Below are positions 1 through 7,116 of a stretch of DNA of 64,000 nt, in pieces; positions within the stretch are counted from its first letter, which is position 1, and every line of letters begins with the position of its first letter. Origin of the DNA: Clostridiaceae bacterium (GTDB taxonomy: Bacteria; Bacillota; Clostridia; Lachnospirales; Lachnospiraceae); assembly GCA_902362725.1 (NCBI GenBank), contig CABIXM010000017.1, positions 1 through 64,000 of the forward strand. The letters are read 5' to 3'. The position numbers and the translations under genes are program-made. The notes beneath the pieces were generated by a model. The model saw only the letters and a list, made by a program, of their open reading frames with translations. It was not told the DNA's origin and did no database searches.

Positions 1-224
1 CCCACACTTACATTCTGCACATTCTCGCCAATCTTCTCCACAATTCCGGAAAATTCGTGTCCGAAAGGTGTCCATTCTGTAGCGGCATATTTAGCCTGGA
101 TCATCTCATGACCGCAGAAGCCACAGGCTTTAACCTTGATAAGTACTTCATCGGCACCGACCTCCGGTACCGGGATATCCCGCTGTTCAAACTGAAATGG
201 CGCTTTCAAATATGTAGATTTCAT
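1..224 (-). CDS. Zinc-type alcohol/polyol dehydrogenase, N-terminal part only
   Basis: The gene runs off the left edge; only the first 74 or so residues are present. They read as the GroES-like start of a medium-chain zinc dehydrogenase: a CGFCGHE motif matches the catalytic cysteine region (usually CGxCGSD), followed by a GHEFSGIVEKIG stretch that is typical of the family. The ATG at 224 has AAGGAAG about eight bases upstream. Enzymes of this family oxidise alcohols or polyols with NAD(P). Sitting just downstream of a sugar importer on the same strand, it may act on the imported substrate or its product, but the substrate cannot be told from this fragment. Confidence 0.85.
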   Translation of the reverse strand, partial: MKSTYLKAPFQFEQRDIPVPEVGADEVLIKVKACGFCGHEMIQAKYAATEWTPFGHEFSGIVEKIGENVQNVSV

Positions 225-315
225 ATGGTATAACTTCCTTTCCTTTTTTACTCACTCATAACAAAAAAACAACTATTTAGTCAAACTGTCTCCCCTCCAT
301 AATTACCAGCATGAC

Positions 316-1323
316 CTATTTTGTCTTCTTCAATTTATCCATGAGTACAGCGGCAATAATCAGACAACCAATCAGGATCTCGATAATCTGACCGTTAAGA
401 CTCCACAAAGTACCGCCATTTCTGATGGTTGCAATCAGAATCGCACCGACAACCGTACCACCAATATATCCCACGCCGCCACTCATCGAAGCACCGCCTA
501 CAACCGCAGCTGCAATGGCATTCATCTCATAGCCGGTACCCAGGGTAGGAATACCACTGGCCAGACGCGAGGTCAACAGAATACCACCTAATGCACAAAG
601 TACGCCAGAAGATACATACACACCATAAATAGTCTTCCTGACAGAGATACCCGAAAGGCGGGCAGCATCACAGTTTGAACCTATTGCAAAAATATTACGT
701 CCAAAATAAGTATATTTAAAAATCGCTGCCGAGGCAAAAATCAGCAACAGCCAAACCAATGTCATAAACGGGATTCCATAAGTCACAGACATACCCAGAT
801 TATTGGTTTTTGTAAAGCCAATTGTGATCTTGGATATTTTCAAAAATTCTTCAGGCAGACCAGTAATATTTCGGGAATCTGAAATCAATAAAATAACAGC
901 GCGGATTATGGTCATAGAACCAAGTGTGGCAATAAACGGAGGCAGCTTTCCATCGTATATGAGAATTCCATTCAAAAGTCCTACCAAGGCACATGCCACC
1001 ACAGCAATCAGCATAGCCAGCCACATATTGACCCCTCGATGTACCGTCAACAAAGTTACCAACATACCAGCAAGGCCAACATTGGCACCCACAGAAAGAT
1101 CAATACCTCCTGTAATAATCACAAATGTCATGGCTAATGCAACAATGCCATACACAGACGTGGCTCTGGACAGGTTAAAGATGTTTTCATAGGTAAGAAA
1201 ATTACCGCCCGTGGTAAGAGAAAGCACAGTCATCAATATCAACAGCACCACCAGTGCGATACCATAAGATCGGGTGATCTTATTTTGCAGACGCACAAGC
1301 AATCCAGATTTTTTGTTTTCCAT
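316..1323 (-). CDS. Ribose-type sugar ABC transporter permease (RbsC-like)
   Basis: Multi-spanning membrane permease of the carbohydrate uptake family 2 (RbsC/XylH type), forming the channel for the ATPase encoded just upstream. The usual family landmarks are visible: an N-terminal membrane helix, the FVIITGGIDLSVGA stretch, and the glycine-rich GTGYEMNAIAAAVVGGAS region near the C-terminus. The ATG at 1323 is preferred because AAAGGGGGGA lies about nine bases upstream; longer in-frame starts would overlap the preceding ATPase gene. That gives 335 residues, normal for the family. It is third in a four-gene order lipoprotein, ATPase, permease, dehydrogenase. The exact sugar is unknown. Confidence 0.92.
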   Translation of the reverse strand: MENKKSGLLVRLQNKITRSYGIALVVLLILMTVLSLTTGGNFLTYENIFNLSRATSVYGIVALAMTFVIITGGIDLSVGANVGLAGMLVTLLTVHRGVNMWLAMLIAVVACALVGLLNGILIYDGKLPPFIATLGSMTIIRAVILLISDSRNITGLPEEFLKISKITIGFTKTNNLGMSVTYGIPFMTLVWLLLIFASAAIFKYTYFGRNIFAIGSNCDAARLSGISVRKTIYGVYVSSGVLCALGGILLTSRLASGIPTLGTGYEMNAIAAAVVGGASMSGGVGYIGGTVVGAILIATIRNGGTLWSLNGQIIEILIGCLIIAAVLMDKLKKTK

Positions 1324-1342
1324 CGTTATCGGTTCCCCCCTT

Positions 1343-2854
1343 TTACAAATTTGAAGCTTTCCGCAGAACATATTCTTCATTAAGCCGACCATCTTCTGTA
1401 TAATATTGATCTTTTTCCACAATACCCATAGATTTTCCTTCTGACATCACCAGCATCCGATCCGATAATCCCATAACCTCTGGCAGATATGAAGAAACTA
1501 AGATGATCGCCTTTCCCTGCTGAAGCAATTCGCCCATCAGACGATAAATTTCTACTTTAGCACCTACATCTACACCTACCGTCGGCTCATCAAAAATGAA
1601 AACATCACTATCTCGGCAAAGCCATTTGGCAATTACTACTTTTTGCTGATTGCCGCCAGACAGATTCTTACACAGCTGCTGTATCGAAGGTGTTTTTATA
1701 GCCAACGCCTTTCGGTACTCTTCTGCACGCTGGCGTTCCTTTTTCAAGTTGATAATGCCGCTTCGGCTGATCATGGGATAGGAAGCTAAATTCACATTTT
1801 TTTCCACTGACAGTCCTAAGCAAAGCCCTTCCTTTTTCCGATCCTCTGTTAAAAAAGCGATGGAATTTTCAATAGCCTCCATGGGATGACGGTGATGAAC
1901 TGACTTTCCAAGAATTGTAACCTCACCCGCCTCATAGGGGTCTGCACCGAAGATAGCTCGGCATACCTCTGTCCGTCCGGCTCCTACAAGTCCAAACATT
2001 CCAAAGATCTCGCCGCGATGAACCGAAAAGCTGATATTCTCGAAACTTCCCTTACGAGTCAATCCATTGACTTCCAGCACACACTCGCCCATATCTGGAC
2101 GCTGCAGATTGTACAAATCTTCCACATCACGTCCAACCATCATCTGAACCAGCTTATCCTCATACACATCACTGGTCTTGACCGTATCAACATAGGTTCC
2201 ATCTTTAATCACTGTTACCCGGTCGCACAGCTCAAATATTTCCTCCATACGATGGGAAATATAGACAATGCCATAACCCTTTTCACGCAATTGGCCAATC
2301 ATATTAAAAAGAAGCTGTACTTCCTCGTTTGCCAGAAGCGCCGTCGGTTCATCAAACACAATAACTTTTGCATTTTGATAAACCACCTTTGCAATCGTAA
2401 CCATTTCCTGCTGACCGATGGTCAGTTCATTAATCTGTGCCTTTGCGCTAACCCGGATATTCAATTCATCAAGCGTTTTTTGCACGCTTCGATACATGGT
2501 TTTCCAGTCCACCAGTCCGCCTTTTCTCGGCTGACAGCCCAGGAAAAAGTTTTCCGCAACTGTTAAATGCGGTGCCAAGGTCACATCCTGATATACCGCT
2601 CCCAATCCCAGTGCTTTTGCCTGCTGCGGATTGTGAATGTGCTGACGCTCACCGTCGATATAAATTTCCCCTGATGTGGCGGTATATGCGCCCATCATAA
2701 TTTTAATCAACGTAGACTTGCCGGCTCCATTCTCACCTACCAAGCCATGCACTTCACCGGGCAAAATTTCCAGACTTACGCCTTTCAAAGCTTTGACACC
2801 GGGAAATTCTTTTTTAATATCCACCAATTTAACCAGCGGTTGTCTCCGTTCCAT
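1343..2854 (-). CDS. Sugar ABC transporter ATP-binding protein, double nucleotide-binding domain (RbsA-like)
   Basis: 503 residues, the usual length for the fused ATPases of ribose/xylose-type importers. The first domain has Walker A GENGAGKST at residues 40-48, a TIGQQEM signature variant and VIVFDEPTA as Walker B. The second domain has the degenerate P-loop GLVGAGRTEV typical of this family, then NLSGGNQQK and VFIFDEPTVGVD. The protein powers uptake by the permease encoded next and the lipoprotein encoded before it. Start ATG at 2854 follows a GGGGG-rich site. All genes lie on one strand with short gaps, so one transcript is likely. Confidence 0.95.
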   Translation of the reverse strand: MERRQPLVKLVDIKKEFPGVKALKGVSLEILPGEVHGLVGENGAGKSTLIKIMMGAYTATSGEIYIDGERQHIHNPQQAKALGLGAVYQDVTLAPHLTVAENFFLGCQPRKGGLVDWKTMYRSVQKTLDELNIRVSAKAQINELTIGQQEMVTIAKVVYQNAKVIVFDEPTALLANEEVQLLFNMIGQLREKGYGIVYISHRMEEIFELCDRVTVIKDGTYVDTVKTSDVYEDKLVQMMVGRDVEDLYNLQRPDMGECVLEVNGLTRKGSFENISFSVHRGEIFGMFGLVGAGRTEVCRAIFGADPYEAGEVTILGKSVHHRHPMEAIENSIAFLTEDRKKEGLCLGLSVEKNVNLASYPMISRSGIINLKKERQRAEEYRKALAIKTPSIQQLCKNLSGGNQQKVVIAKWLCRDSDVFIFDEPTVGVDVGAKVEIYRLMGELLQQGKAIILVSSYLPEVMGLSDRMLVMSEGKSMGIVEKDQYYTEDGRLNEEYVLRKASNL

Positions 2855-2913
2855 TGGTTTTACCCCCTGTGCTCATATAAGGAGGGGCAGAGTTACTCCA
2901 CCCCTCATCTTTA

Positions 2914-3999
2914 TTACTCATACAGTTTCAAAGAAAACGGATCAATGATGCCAGCCATATCCTCCGAATCCACATTCGTGGAATCAATGATAGCTACACC
3001 AGTATCATATTTTTTGTCAAAATCTTCATAGGTTTTCTCTCCACTGAGAATCTCTAACAGAGACTGACATGCCGTATAACCCATTTTGTAAGGATTTTGT
3101 ACTGCAATAGCTACAATGCCGCCCTGGCGGATAGAGTCTACCTCTGCCGGATCTGCATCAAAAGCTACAGCAACCAGCTGATCACCCAGCTGATTCTCGG
3201 AAAGGAACTGCGCCACACCATCACCAGTCGCATTGTTAGAAGCAAAAAAGCCCAGCAAATCGTTTTTGTTTCCTGTATAAATTGTTTCAGCAGCGCTCAG
3301 CGATTTCGGAATATCATTGTCCACATACTGGGGCTCCATAAGTTCAATATCCGGCGCAATCTCCTTCAGCTTATCTTTGAAACCGCCTTCTCTATCTACC
3401 AGTGTCTGTACACCGGCCATAGCTGAAATCAGTCCGACCTTACCTTTTGGTTCCACACCCCGGGCATTCAGTTCATCGACAAACCGCTGTGCCAACTGCT
3501 GTCCTGCTACATAGTTGTCTGTAGCGTAATGGGTAATATAAGCATCTGTAGTCGGCTGGTTGTCCATAGTAACAACCGGAATTCCTGCCTGCATAGCAGA
3601 TTCAATACCTGTATTGCAGTTGTCCACCAGAGTGGGTACTACGGCAATACCATCGGGATGCTTCGTAATAATATTGTCAAGCATTTCTGTTTGTTCAGCC
3701 ACATCTGCTTCAGATGTAGGTCCGTAAACCGTCACAGTCACCTTATCAGAATTTTCATATTCGAAATTCTTTGCACCGACAATCAACTGCTGCCAATAAT
3801 CAGAATCAAGACCCTTTACAAGAACTGCCAACTCATATTTTTCTCCAGAAGATGCGTCAGAATCCGCAGATGCGTCAGAATCCGCAGATGTATCATCAGT
3901 TGCGGCGCTATTGCTTTCCGCCGGAGTCTGTGCTGTGCCACAAGCAGTTAAAGAGAATACAAGCTGTGTAGCCAATAATAGTGCGATGAGTTTTTTCAT
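2914..3999 (-). CDS. Sugar-binding lipoprotein of ribose-type ABC importer (RbsB-like)
   Basis: 361 residues. A signal peptide ends in the lipobox LTAC with Cys20 as the lipidation site, so the protein is anchored on the outer face of the membrane. Residues of about 22-52 form an Asp/Ser/Ala linker, part of it from an exact 18-bp tandem duplication. The rest is a periplasmic-binding-protein/LacI fold (Peripla_BP_4 type) with GIAVVPTLVDNC and IPVVTMDNQP stretches. It captures the sugar and hands it to the permease. First gene of the operon, with GGGAGG before the ATG. The long upstream leader carries two operator-like dyads. Substrate not determinable. Confidence 0.93.
   Translation of the reverse strand: MKKLIALLLATQLVFSLTACGTAQTPAESNSAATDDTSADSDASADSDASSGEKYELAVLVKGLDSDYWQQLIVGAKNFEYENSDKVTVTVYGPTSEADVAEQTEMLDNIITKHPDGIAVVPTLVDNCNTGIESAMQAGIPVVTMDNQPTTDAYITHYATDNYVAGQQLAQRFVDELNARGVEPKGKVGLISAMAGVQTLVDREGGFKDKLKEIAPDIELMEPQYVDNDIPKSLSAAETIYTGNKNDLLGFFASNNATGDGVAQFLSENQLGDQLVAVAFDADPAEVDSIRQGGIVAIAVQNPYKMGYTACQSLLEILSGEKTYEDFDKKYDTGVAIIDSTNVDSEDMAGIIDPFSLKLYE
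3851..3886. repeat. 18-bp exact tandem duplication in lipoprotein linker
   Basis: GATGCGTCAGAATCCGCA occurs twice back to back. It keeps the reading frame and lengthens the Asp/Ser/Ala tether between the lipid anchor and the binding domain. Confidence 0.9.
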
Positions 4000-4030
4000 T
4001 TTATTTTCCTCCCTACATATTGGATGTTAA

Positions 4031-4044
4031 TGATAAGGTTTTCA
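4031..4044. promoter_or_regulatory. LacI-family-type operator, copy 2 (RBS proximal)
   Basis: On the minus strand this reads TGAAAACCTTATCA, one base different from the copy at 4143-4156. The centre-to-centre spacing is 112 bp, which would allow repressor looping. It lies in the 5' leader just upstream of the ribosome site. No regulator gene is in the window to pair with it. Confidence 0.5.
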
Positions 4045-4142
4045 TTTATTGTTTTAGTATTTGGAAAATGACCTGCATTTCTAGTTAAAATCACATGGTA
4101 TTTTCGGTAATACAACCCATGCACAGGGCGTATCTTTCTTCA

Positions 4143-4156
4143 TGAAAACCTTTTCA
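4143..4156. promoter_or_regulatory. LacI-family-type operator, copy 1 (start-site proximal)
   Basis: TGAAAACCTTTTCA is a near-palindrome resembling LacI/GalR-family operators and catabolite-responsive elements, though the centre is CC, not CG. It lies immediately downstream of the inferred transcription start, a repressor position. A second copy in inverse orientation lies 112 bp away. Confidence 0.55.
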
Positions 4157-4166
4157 TTACATTTGC

Positions 4167-4196
4167 ATCTTACCACAGTTTGCTTTCGTATGTCAA
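4167..4196 (-). promoter_or_regulatory. Sigma-A type promoter of the sugar ABC operon
   Basis: Reading the minus strand, TTGACA (4196-4191), an 18-bp spacer and TAAGAT (4172-4167) make a good housekeeping promoter. Transcription would start near 4160, giving a leader of roughly 160 nt before the lipoprotein ATG at 3999. Confidence 0.65.
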
Positions 4197-4359
4197 TGTA
4201 TTAAACTTCTAATTTTATGTTCCTATTTTTATATAATTTTCACAAATTCTAACCTGTTTTTATAAAATCGTGCTACCAATTAGCCATGAATATATGCCCC
4301 CTCCACTTATTTCCCACATAAATATATTTGCAATCCCCTTCTCGAAATATTATTTTATT

Positions 4360-4418
4360 CACTAAAAAAGCATTTACTGCATACCTGTCTGATACACAAT
4401 AAATGCTTTTTCTTAGTG
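4360..4418. terminator. Bidirectional terminator-like hairpin after rpn
   Basis: AAAAAGCATTTA (4365-4376) pairs with TAAATGCTTTTT (4400-4411), and the stem extends through CACTAA/TTAGTG with one bulge. A- and T-rich flanks let it work in either direction. It closes the nuclease gene ending at 4425. The stretch 4200-4360 is AT-rich with no gene seen. Confidence 0.7.
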
Positions 4419-4424
4419 GTACTT

Positions 4425-5231
4425 CTATTTTCTTTCGTCGTTCCAGTATTTTTCCAGAACCTTCCTAGCTTCTGCATCACTTAGGGAAAAATCATGCTTC
4501 AGTTCCTCCAGCGTAGCCTCTTTCGTCATGTGGAATTTCCGGCACAGCCGAATGCTCGCTACATATCCCTCTGCACGTCCCTTTTCCACATTTTCTCTGT
4601 CCCGCATCAATAACGTCATATACTCACGCCTCCATTTCTCATTTTTCTTTGCCTTTACTACTGCTTCATCCAGTTTTTTCACAAACGGATCTTCGCTCTT
4701 ATTTCCTGCCACATACTCCAAGAATGCCCGGAGACTCGGACTTACATTTTTGCTTGCTCCCTTTGCATTCAGGAAAATCTTATGGGTTTCATCCCCCAGG
4801 GACAAGCCTTCCTCCTCTTTGCACATATTTTCAAATGTGTAAACGCTTTCCCCTTTTCCAAAGGCATCAAAGGTGCAGATAAAAATCACATAGCTCTTAT
4901 TCAGCTTCGTATAGGGCTCCCCTTTTTCTATCAGTGCCAGGTCAATCATGCCTTGATAGTAACGGCTGCGCTTGGGTAAGCCTTCCTCCTGAACCGTCTG
5001 CATCTCGATATCATATACCGTATTATTTCCATCTGCCACATATACATCCAGCCGGACACTCCTGGCATCCTGTGCGATATCAATGGTCTTTTGTTCTTCC
5101 GGATACTCGACCCGCTCTATCGGAACATTTAAGATGACTTCCAGAAGCTCTCTGCACAGCTCCGGATCCCGCATGACTTTTCCAAAAAGAAAATCATTGC
5201 TTATCCCGATCTCATTCCATTCTTTTCCCAA
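4425..5231 (-). CDS. Rpn-family PD-(D/E)XK nuclease / transposase-like protein
   Basis: Member of the Rpn/PDDEXK_2 family: the opening GISNDFLFGKVM, then LDVYVADGNNTVYDIEMQ, which holds the Asp and Glu-x-Gln of the nuclease core, then RSRYYQGMIDLALIEKGE. Relatives in enterobacteria (RpnA) cleave DNA and promote RecA-independent recombination; many Clostridia carry several copies. A TTG at 5231 is chosen as the start: GGAGG lies eight bases upstream, and the first possible ATG (5285) would fall inside the promoter. This gives 268 residues. The C-terminal helix-rich tail is typical. The gene stands alone between two hairpins. Confidence 0.85.
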   Translation of the reverse strand: MGKEWNEIGISNDFLFGKVMRDPELCRELLEVILNVPIERVEYPEEQKTIDIAQDARSVRLDVYVADGNNTVYDIEMQTVQEEGLPKRSRYYQGMIDLALIEKGEPYTKLNKSYVIFICTFDAFGKGESVYTFENMCKEEEGLSLGDETHKIFLNAKGASKNVSPSLRAFLEYVAGNKSEDPFVKKLDEAVVKAKKNEKWRREYMTLLMRDRENVEKGRAEGYVASIRLCRKFHMTKEATLEELKHDFSLSDAEARKVLEKYWNDERK

Positions 5232-5376
5232 TGCCGCTACCTCCGTCTTTTTTATTATTATACTTGATTTTCCGCAGAAGCACAACGTTTTCCGGACGCT
5301 TTCTTTTTCCGTGATATTGTGCCGTAAACTCGCTCTGTGTATCTCCCAGACATCTTCTCATTCCACAAATATCCAT
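5212..5376 (-). pseudogene. Possible remnant of a small HTH regulator gene
   Basis: A short frame starting at an ATG with GGAG upstream reads MDICGMRRCLGDTQSEFTAQ and soon after KRKRPENVVLL. The first part resembles the opening of small Cro/C1-type HTH proteins common in Clostridia (LGxTQSEFxxxY), and the second resembles the end of the same domain (K-P-x-Y-V-x-x-LL). The residues that would form the recognition helix between them seem to be missing, so this may be a deleted relic. The rpn promoter overlaps its 3' part. Judged from motif memory only; it could be a chance frame. Confidence 0.3.
5257..5285 (-). promoter_or_regulatory. Promoter of the rpn-like gene
   Basis: Minus strand TTGTGC (5285-5280), exactly 17 bp, then TATAAT (5262-5257). 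A start near 5250 leaves a leader of about 20 nt with GGAGG before the TTG start, which supports that start over upstream ATGs. Confidence 0.7.
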
Positions 5377-5511
5377 AGTAATCATCTCCGTTTTATAATG
5401 CACTCATTGAATTCATCTATAAATAGTTTTTCCGAAAATCGTCTCGAGGGTTTAACTTCTTTCCACCAAATCTGGTAAATCTCTGGTAAACTCGCCAAAA
5501 TTGGCATTAAA

Positions 5512-5575
5512 AATAGGCTTCGCCTATTCAACTCCCCTGCCCCTCATTCTTGAGGGGTGGGGGTTTCTTTTTTTT
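5512..5575 (+). terminator. Two hairpins and T-tract at left flank of the IS91-type element
   Basis: AATAGGC/GCCTATT (5512-5528) and CCCCTCA-TTCT-TGAGGGG (5540-5557) follow each other, and the second is followed by a long T-rich tract on the plus strand. This looks like a terminator shielding the transposase gene, or part of the structured end of the element. The stretch 5404-5511 holds nothing recognisable. Confidence 0.5.
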
Positions 5576-5598
5576 GCTTTTTCCTGCATAATAGTCTT

Positions 5599-6750
5599 AT
5601 GAACATCCTTCAGGAAATTTTTACAGACCATTATGAAGAAATGCTTTATACATTGCATCCACGTGATTCCATTATTGAAAATGTGGACAAAATGATCCAT
5701 TGTGGCGACCCCTCCTTCGGCGGTGCCATGTATGGCTGTAAGCATTGCGGCAATCTCAAGTTTGTCCCTTTCCGCTGTCACAGCCACTTTTGCTCTACCT
5801 GTGGCAATAAGTACTCTATGGAACGTACTACTTCCATGGCTTTTAAACTCATTCACGTTACTCACCGTCATTGTGTTTTTACCATTGATGAGAATCTTCG
5901 CCCTTTCTTCTTAGAAGAGCGTTTCTTGCTTCATTGTCTTTTTCATGCTGTTTCCAGTGTTGTTTTGCGTATGTTCTCCAAGCTTAACAAGTCTCAAAAC
6001 TTTGTCCCTGGATTCATCATGGTTCTTCATACCTTTGGCAGGGATCTCAAATGGAATCCTCACATTCACTGTCTCATTTCCGAAGGTGGTTACAGCGATT
6101 TCGGGCAATGGCGGCATATTTCTCACTTCAACTATACTTTTCTCCGAAATTCTTTCCGTACCGCCCTACTCAACGAGATGCAGCATAAGCTTGGAAACTC
6201 ATTCAAAAAAGTAAAGGCCAAATGTTATGAAGATCATCCCAATGGTTTCTATGTTTATGCCAAGCCCCACAGTTGCGATTCCAAAACCGTTCTTAATTAC
6301 ATCGGTCGTTACCTTGGCAGACCTGTTATCGCGACTTCCCGCATTGATTCTTATGACGGTGATTTGGTTACCTTTCACTACAACCGTCATGAAGATAATA
6401 AATATATCGTCGAGACCGTTCCCGCCATTACCTTTATTGAACGGTTAATTCAACATATACCGGAAAAGCATTTCAAAATGATCCACTATGGTGGTCTTTA
6501 TGCCAGACACCGTAAGATTGACAAAAAACTTCATCGTGCTATTTCTCGCGAAAAGCATCACATTTATCGTAGTTTTAACCGCTGGCATCAGGCTATCTCT
6601 CTTTCATTTGGATATGACCCTTTAAAATGTCCTGACTGCGGCTCTACTATGTCCGTCCTTGAACTTTACTACAACCATAAGCGCGTCTCCCTCGAAGAAA
6701 TGTACGAGAAAGCCATGTCCAAAGCTCGTAGGAAAAGAGGCTATGGATAG
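5599..6750 (+). CDS. IS91-family transposase (HUH, single-strand rolling-circle type)
   Basis: 383 residues from the ATG at 5599; an in-frame GTG at 5557 lies in the upstream hairpin and is not credible as a start. N-terminal zinc-binding domain with Cys47, Cys50, Cys60, His61/63, Cys65 and Cys68. The HUH motif lies in KWNPHIHCLISEGG (His155, His157), and the tyrosine motif is YIGRYLGRPVIATSRI (Tyr234, Tyr238), as in the IS91/IS801 group. A further CPDC pair lies near the C-terminus. The enzyme nicks and transfers one DNA strand. The gene is full length with no frameshift, so it could be active. No strong ribosome site is visible upstream. Confidence 0.93.
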   Translation: MNILQEIFTDHYEEMLYTLHPRDSIIENVDKMIHCGDPSFGGAMYGCKHCGNLKFVPFRCHSHFCSTCGNKYSMERTTSMAFKLIHVTHRHCVFTIDENLRPFFLEERFLLHCLFHAVSSVVLRMFSKLNKSQNFVPGFIMVLHTFGRDLKWNPHIHCLISEGGYSDFGQWRHISHFNYTFLRNSFRTALLNEMQHKLGNSFKKVKAKCYEDHPNGFYVYAKPHSCDSKTVLNYIGRYLGRPVIATSRIDSYDGDLVTFHYNRHEDNKYIVETVPAITFIERLIQHIPEKHFKMIHYGGLYARHRKIDKKLHRAISREKHHIYRSFNRWHQAISLSFGYDPLKCPDCGSTMSVLELYYNHKRVSLEEMYEKAMSKARRKRGYG

Positions 6751-6802
6751 CTTCTCTTTTCCATCCTTCTGTGCTACAATCCTCTTAAAGGAGGATGCCG
6801 CC

Positions 6803-6979
6803 ATGAAATCTGATATCGAGGAGTTGCGCAATAAATACATCAAAAATCCACCGGAAGGAATGACACCCAGGGACATTCGCCAGATGAGCGAGAGTGACCT
6901 TCTGGATATGGATTATTTCTTACATGAATTCGATGACGATGATGACGATTGGGGAACAGAAGGTTTTTATATCTTCTAA
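6803..6979 (+). CDS. Small acidic protein encoded with the IS91-type transposase
   Basis: 58 residues, starting at an ATG with a perfect AAAGGAGG site nine bases upstream. The sequence is charged, with an MTPRDIRQMSESDLLDMDYF stretch and a run of six Asp residues near the C-terminus (HEFDDDDDDW). No known domain recognised. It begins 52 bp after the transposase stop on the same strand and precedes the terminator, so it is probably co-transcribed. Its role is unknown; a DNA-mimic or transposase-partner function is conceivable but unproven. Confidence 0.7.
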   Translation: MKSDIEELRNKYIKNPPEGMTPRDIRQMSESDLLDMDYFLHEFDDDDDDWGTEGFYIF

Positions 6980-7002
6980 TTTCACAACCGTCCCGTTTTT
7001 AT

Positions 7003-7026
7003 GCCCGCCTCCGTGCGGGCCTTTTT
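7003..7026 (+). terminator. Rho-independent terminator of the IS91-type unit
   Basis: GCCCGC, six-base loop, GCGGGC, then CTTTTT on the plus strand, 24 bp after the small acidic gene. Confidence 0.85.
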
Positions 7027-7071
7027 CGTTCAAGAGAGCGCCGGAGGCGGTCTTTCCTATAGAGTAAAAAA

Positions 7072-7109
7072 GACCGGAACAGCATGAATCCAGCTGTTCC
7101 GGTCCTTTT
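7072..7109. terminator. Strong terminator at the end of the surface-glycan operon
   Basis: GACCGGAACAGC (7072-7083) pairs perfectly with GCTGTTCCGGTC (7093-7104) around a 9-nt loop. An A-run precedes it and a T-run follows it on the plus strand, so it can stop transcription from either side. It lies just past the stop at 7117 of the minus-strand operon. Confidence 0.88.
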
Positions 7110-7116
7110 TATAAAA

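Larger units (their letters stand above)
5500..7035 (+). mobile_element. IS91-type HUH element, boundaries approximate
   Basis: The unit holds an IS91-family transposase, a small acidic protein and a terminator. IS91-type elements have no terminal inverted repeats and make no target duplication, so the ends cannot be fixed by eye. The right end may lie near GTTCAAG at 7029-7035, since known IS91 relatives insert next to GTTC/CTTG-type tetranucleotides. Both edges are guesses. Confidence 0.5.

Noticed and set aside
3851..3886. Start of a CRISPR-like repeat
   Set aside because: Only two copies, directly adjacent with no spacer, and in-frame within a coding gene.
4143..4156. Standard CcpA cre site
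   Set aside because: The central CG of the cre consensus is CC here and the partner copy has the same centre, so a dedicated LacI-family regulator is a better guess.
5557..5598. Longer GTG start for the IS91-type transposase
   Set aside because: The added residues are encoded by a hairpin and T-tract and do not resemble a transposase N-terminus.
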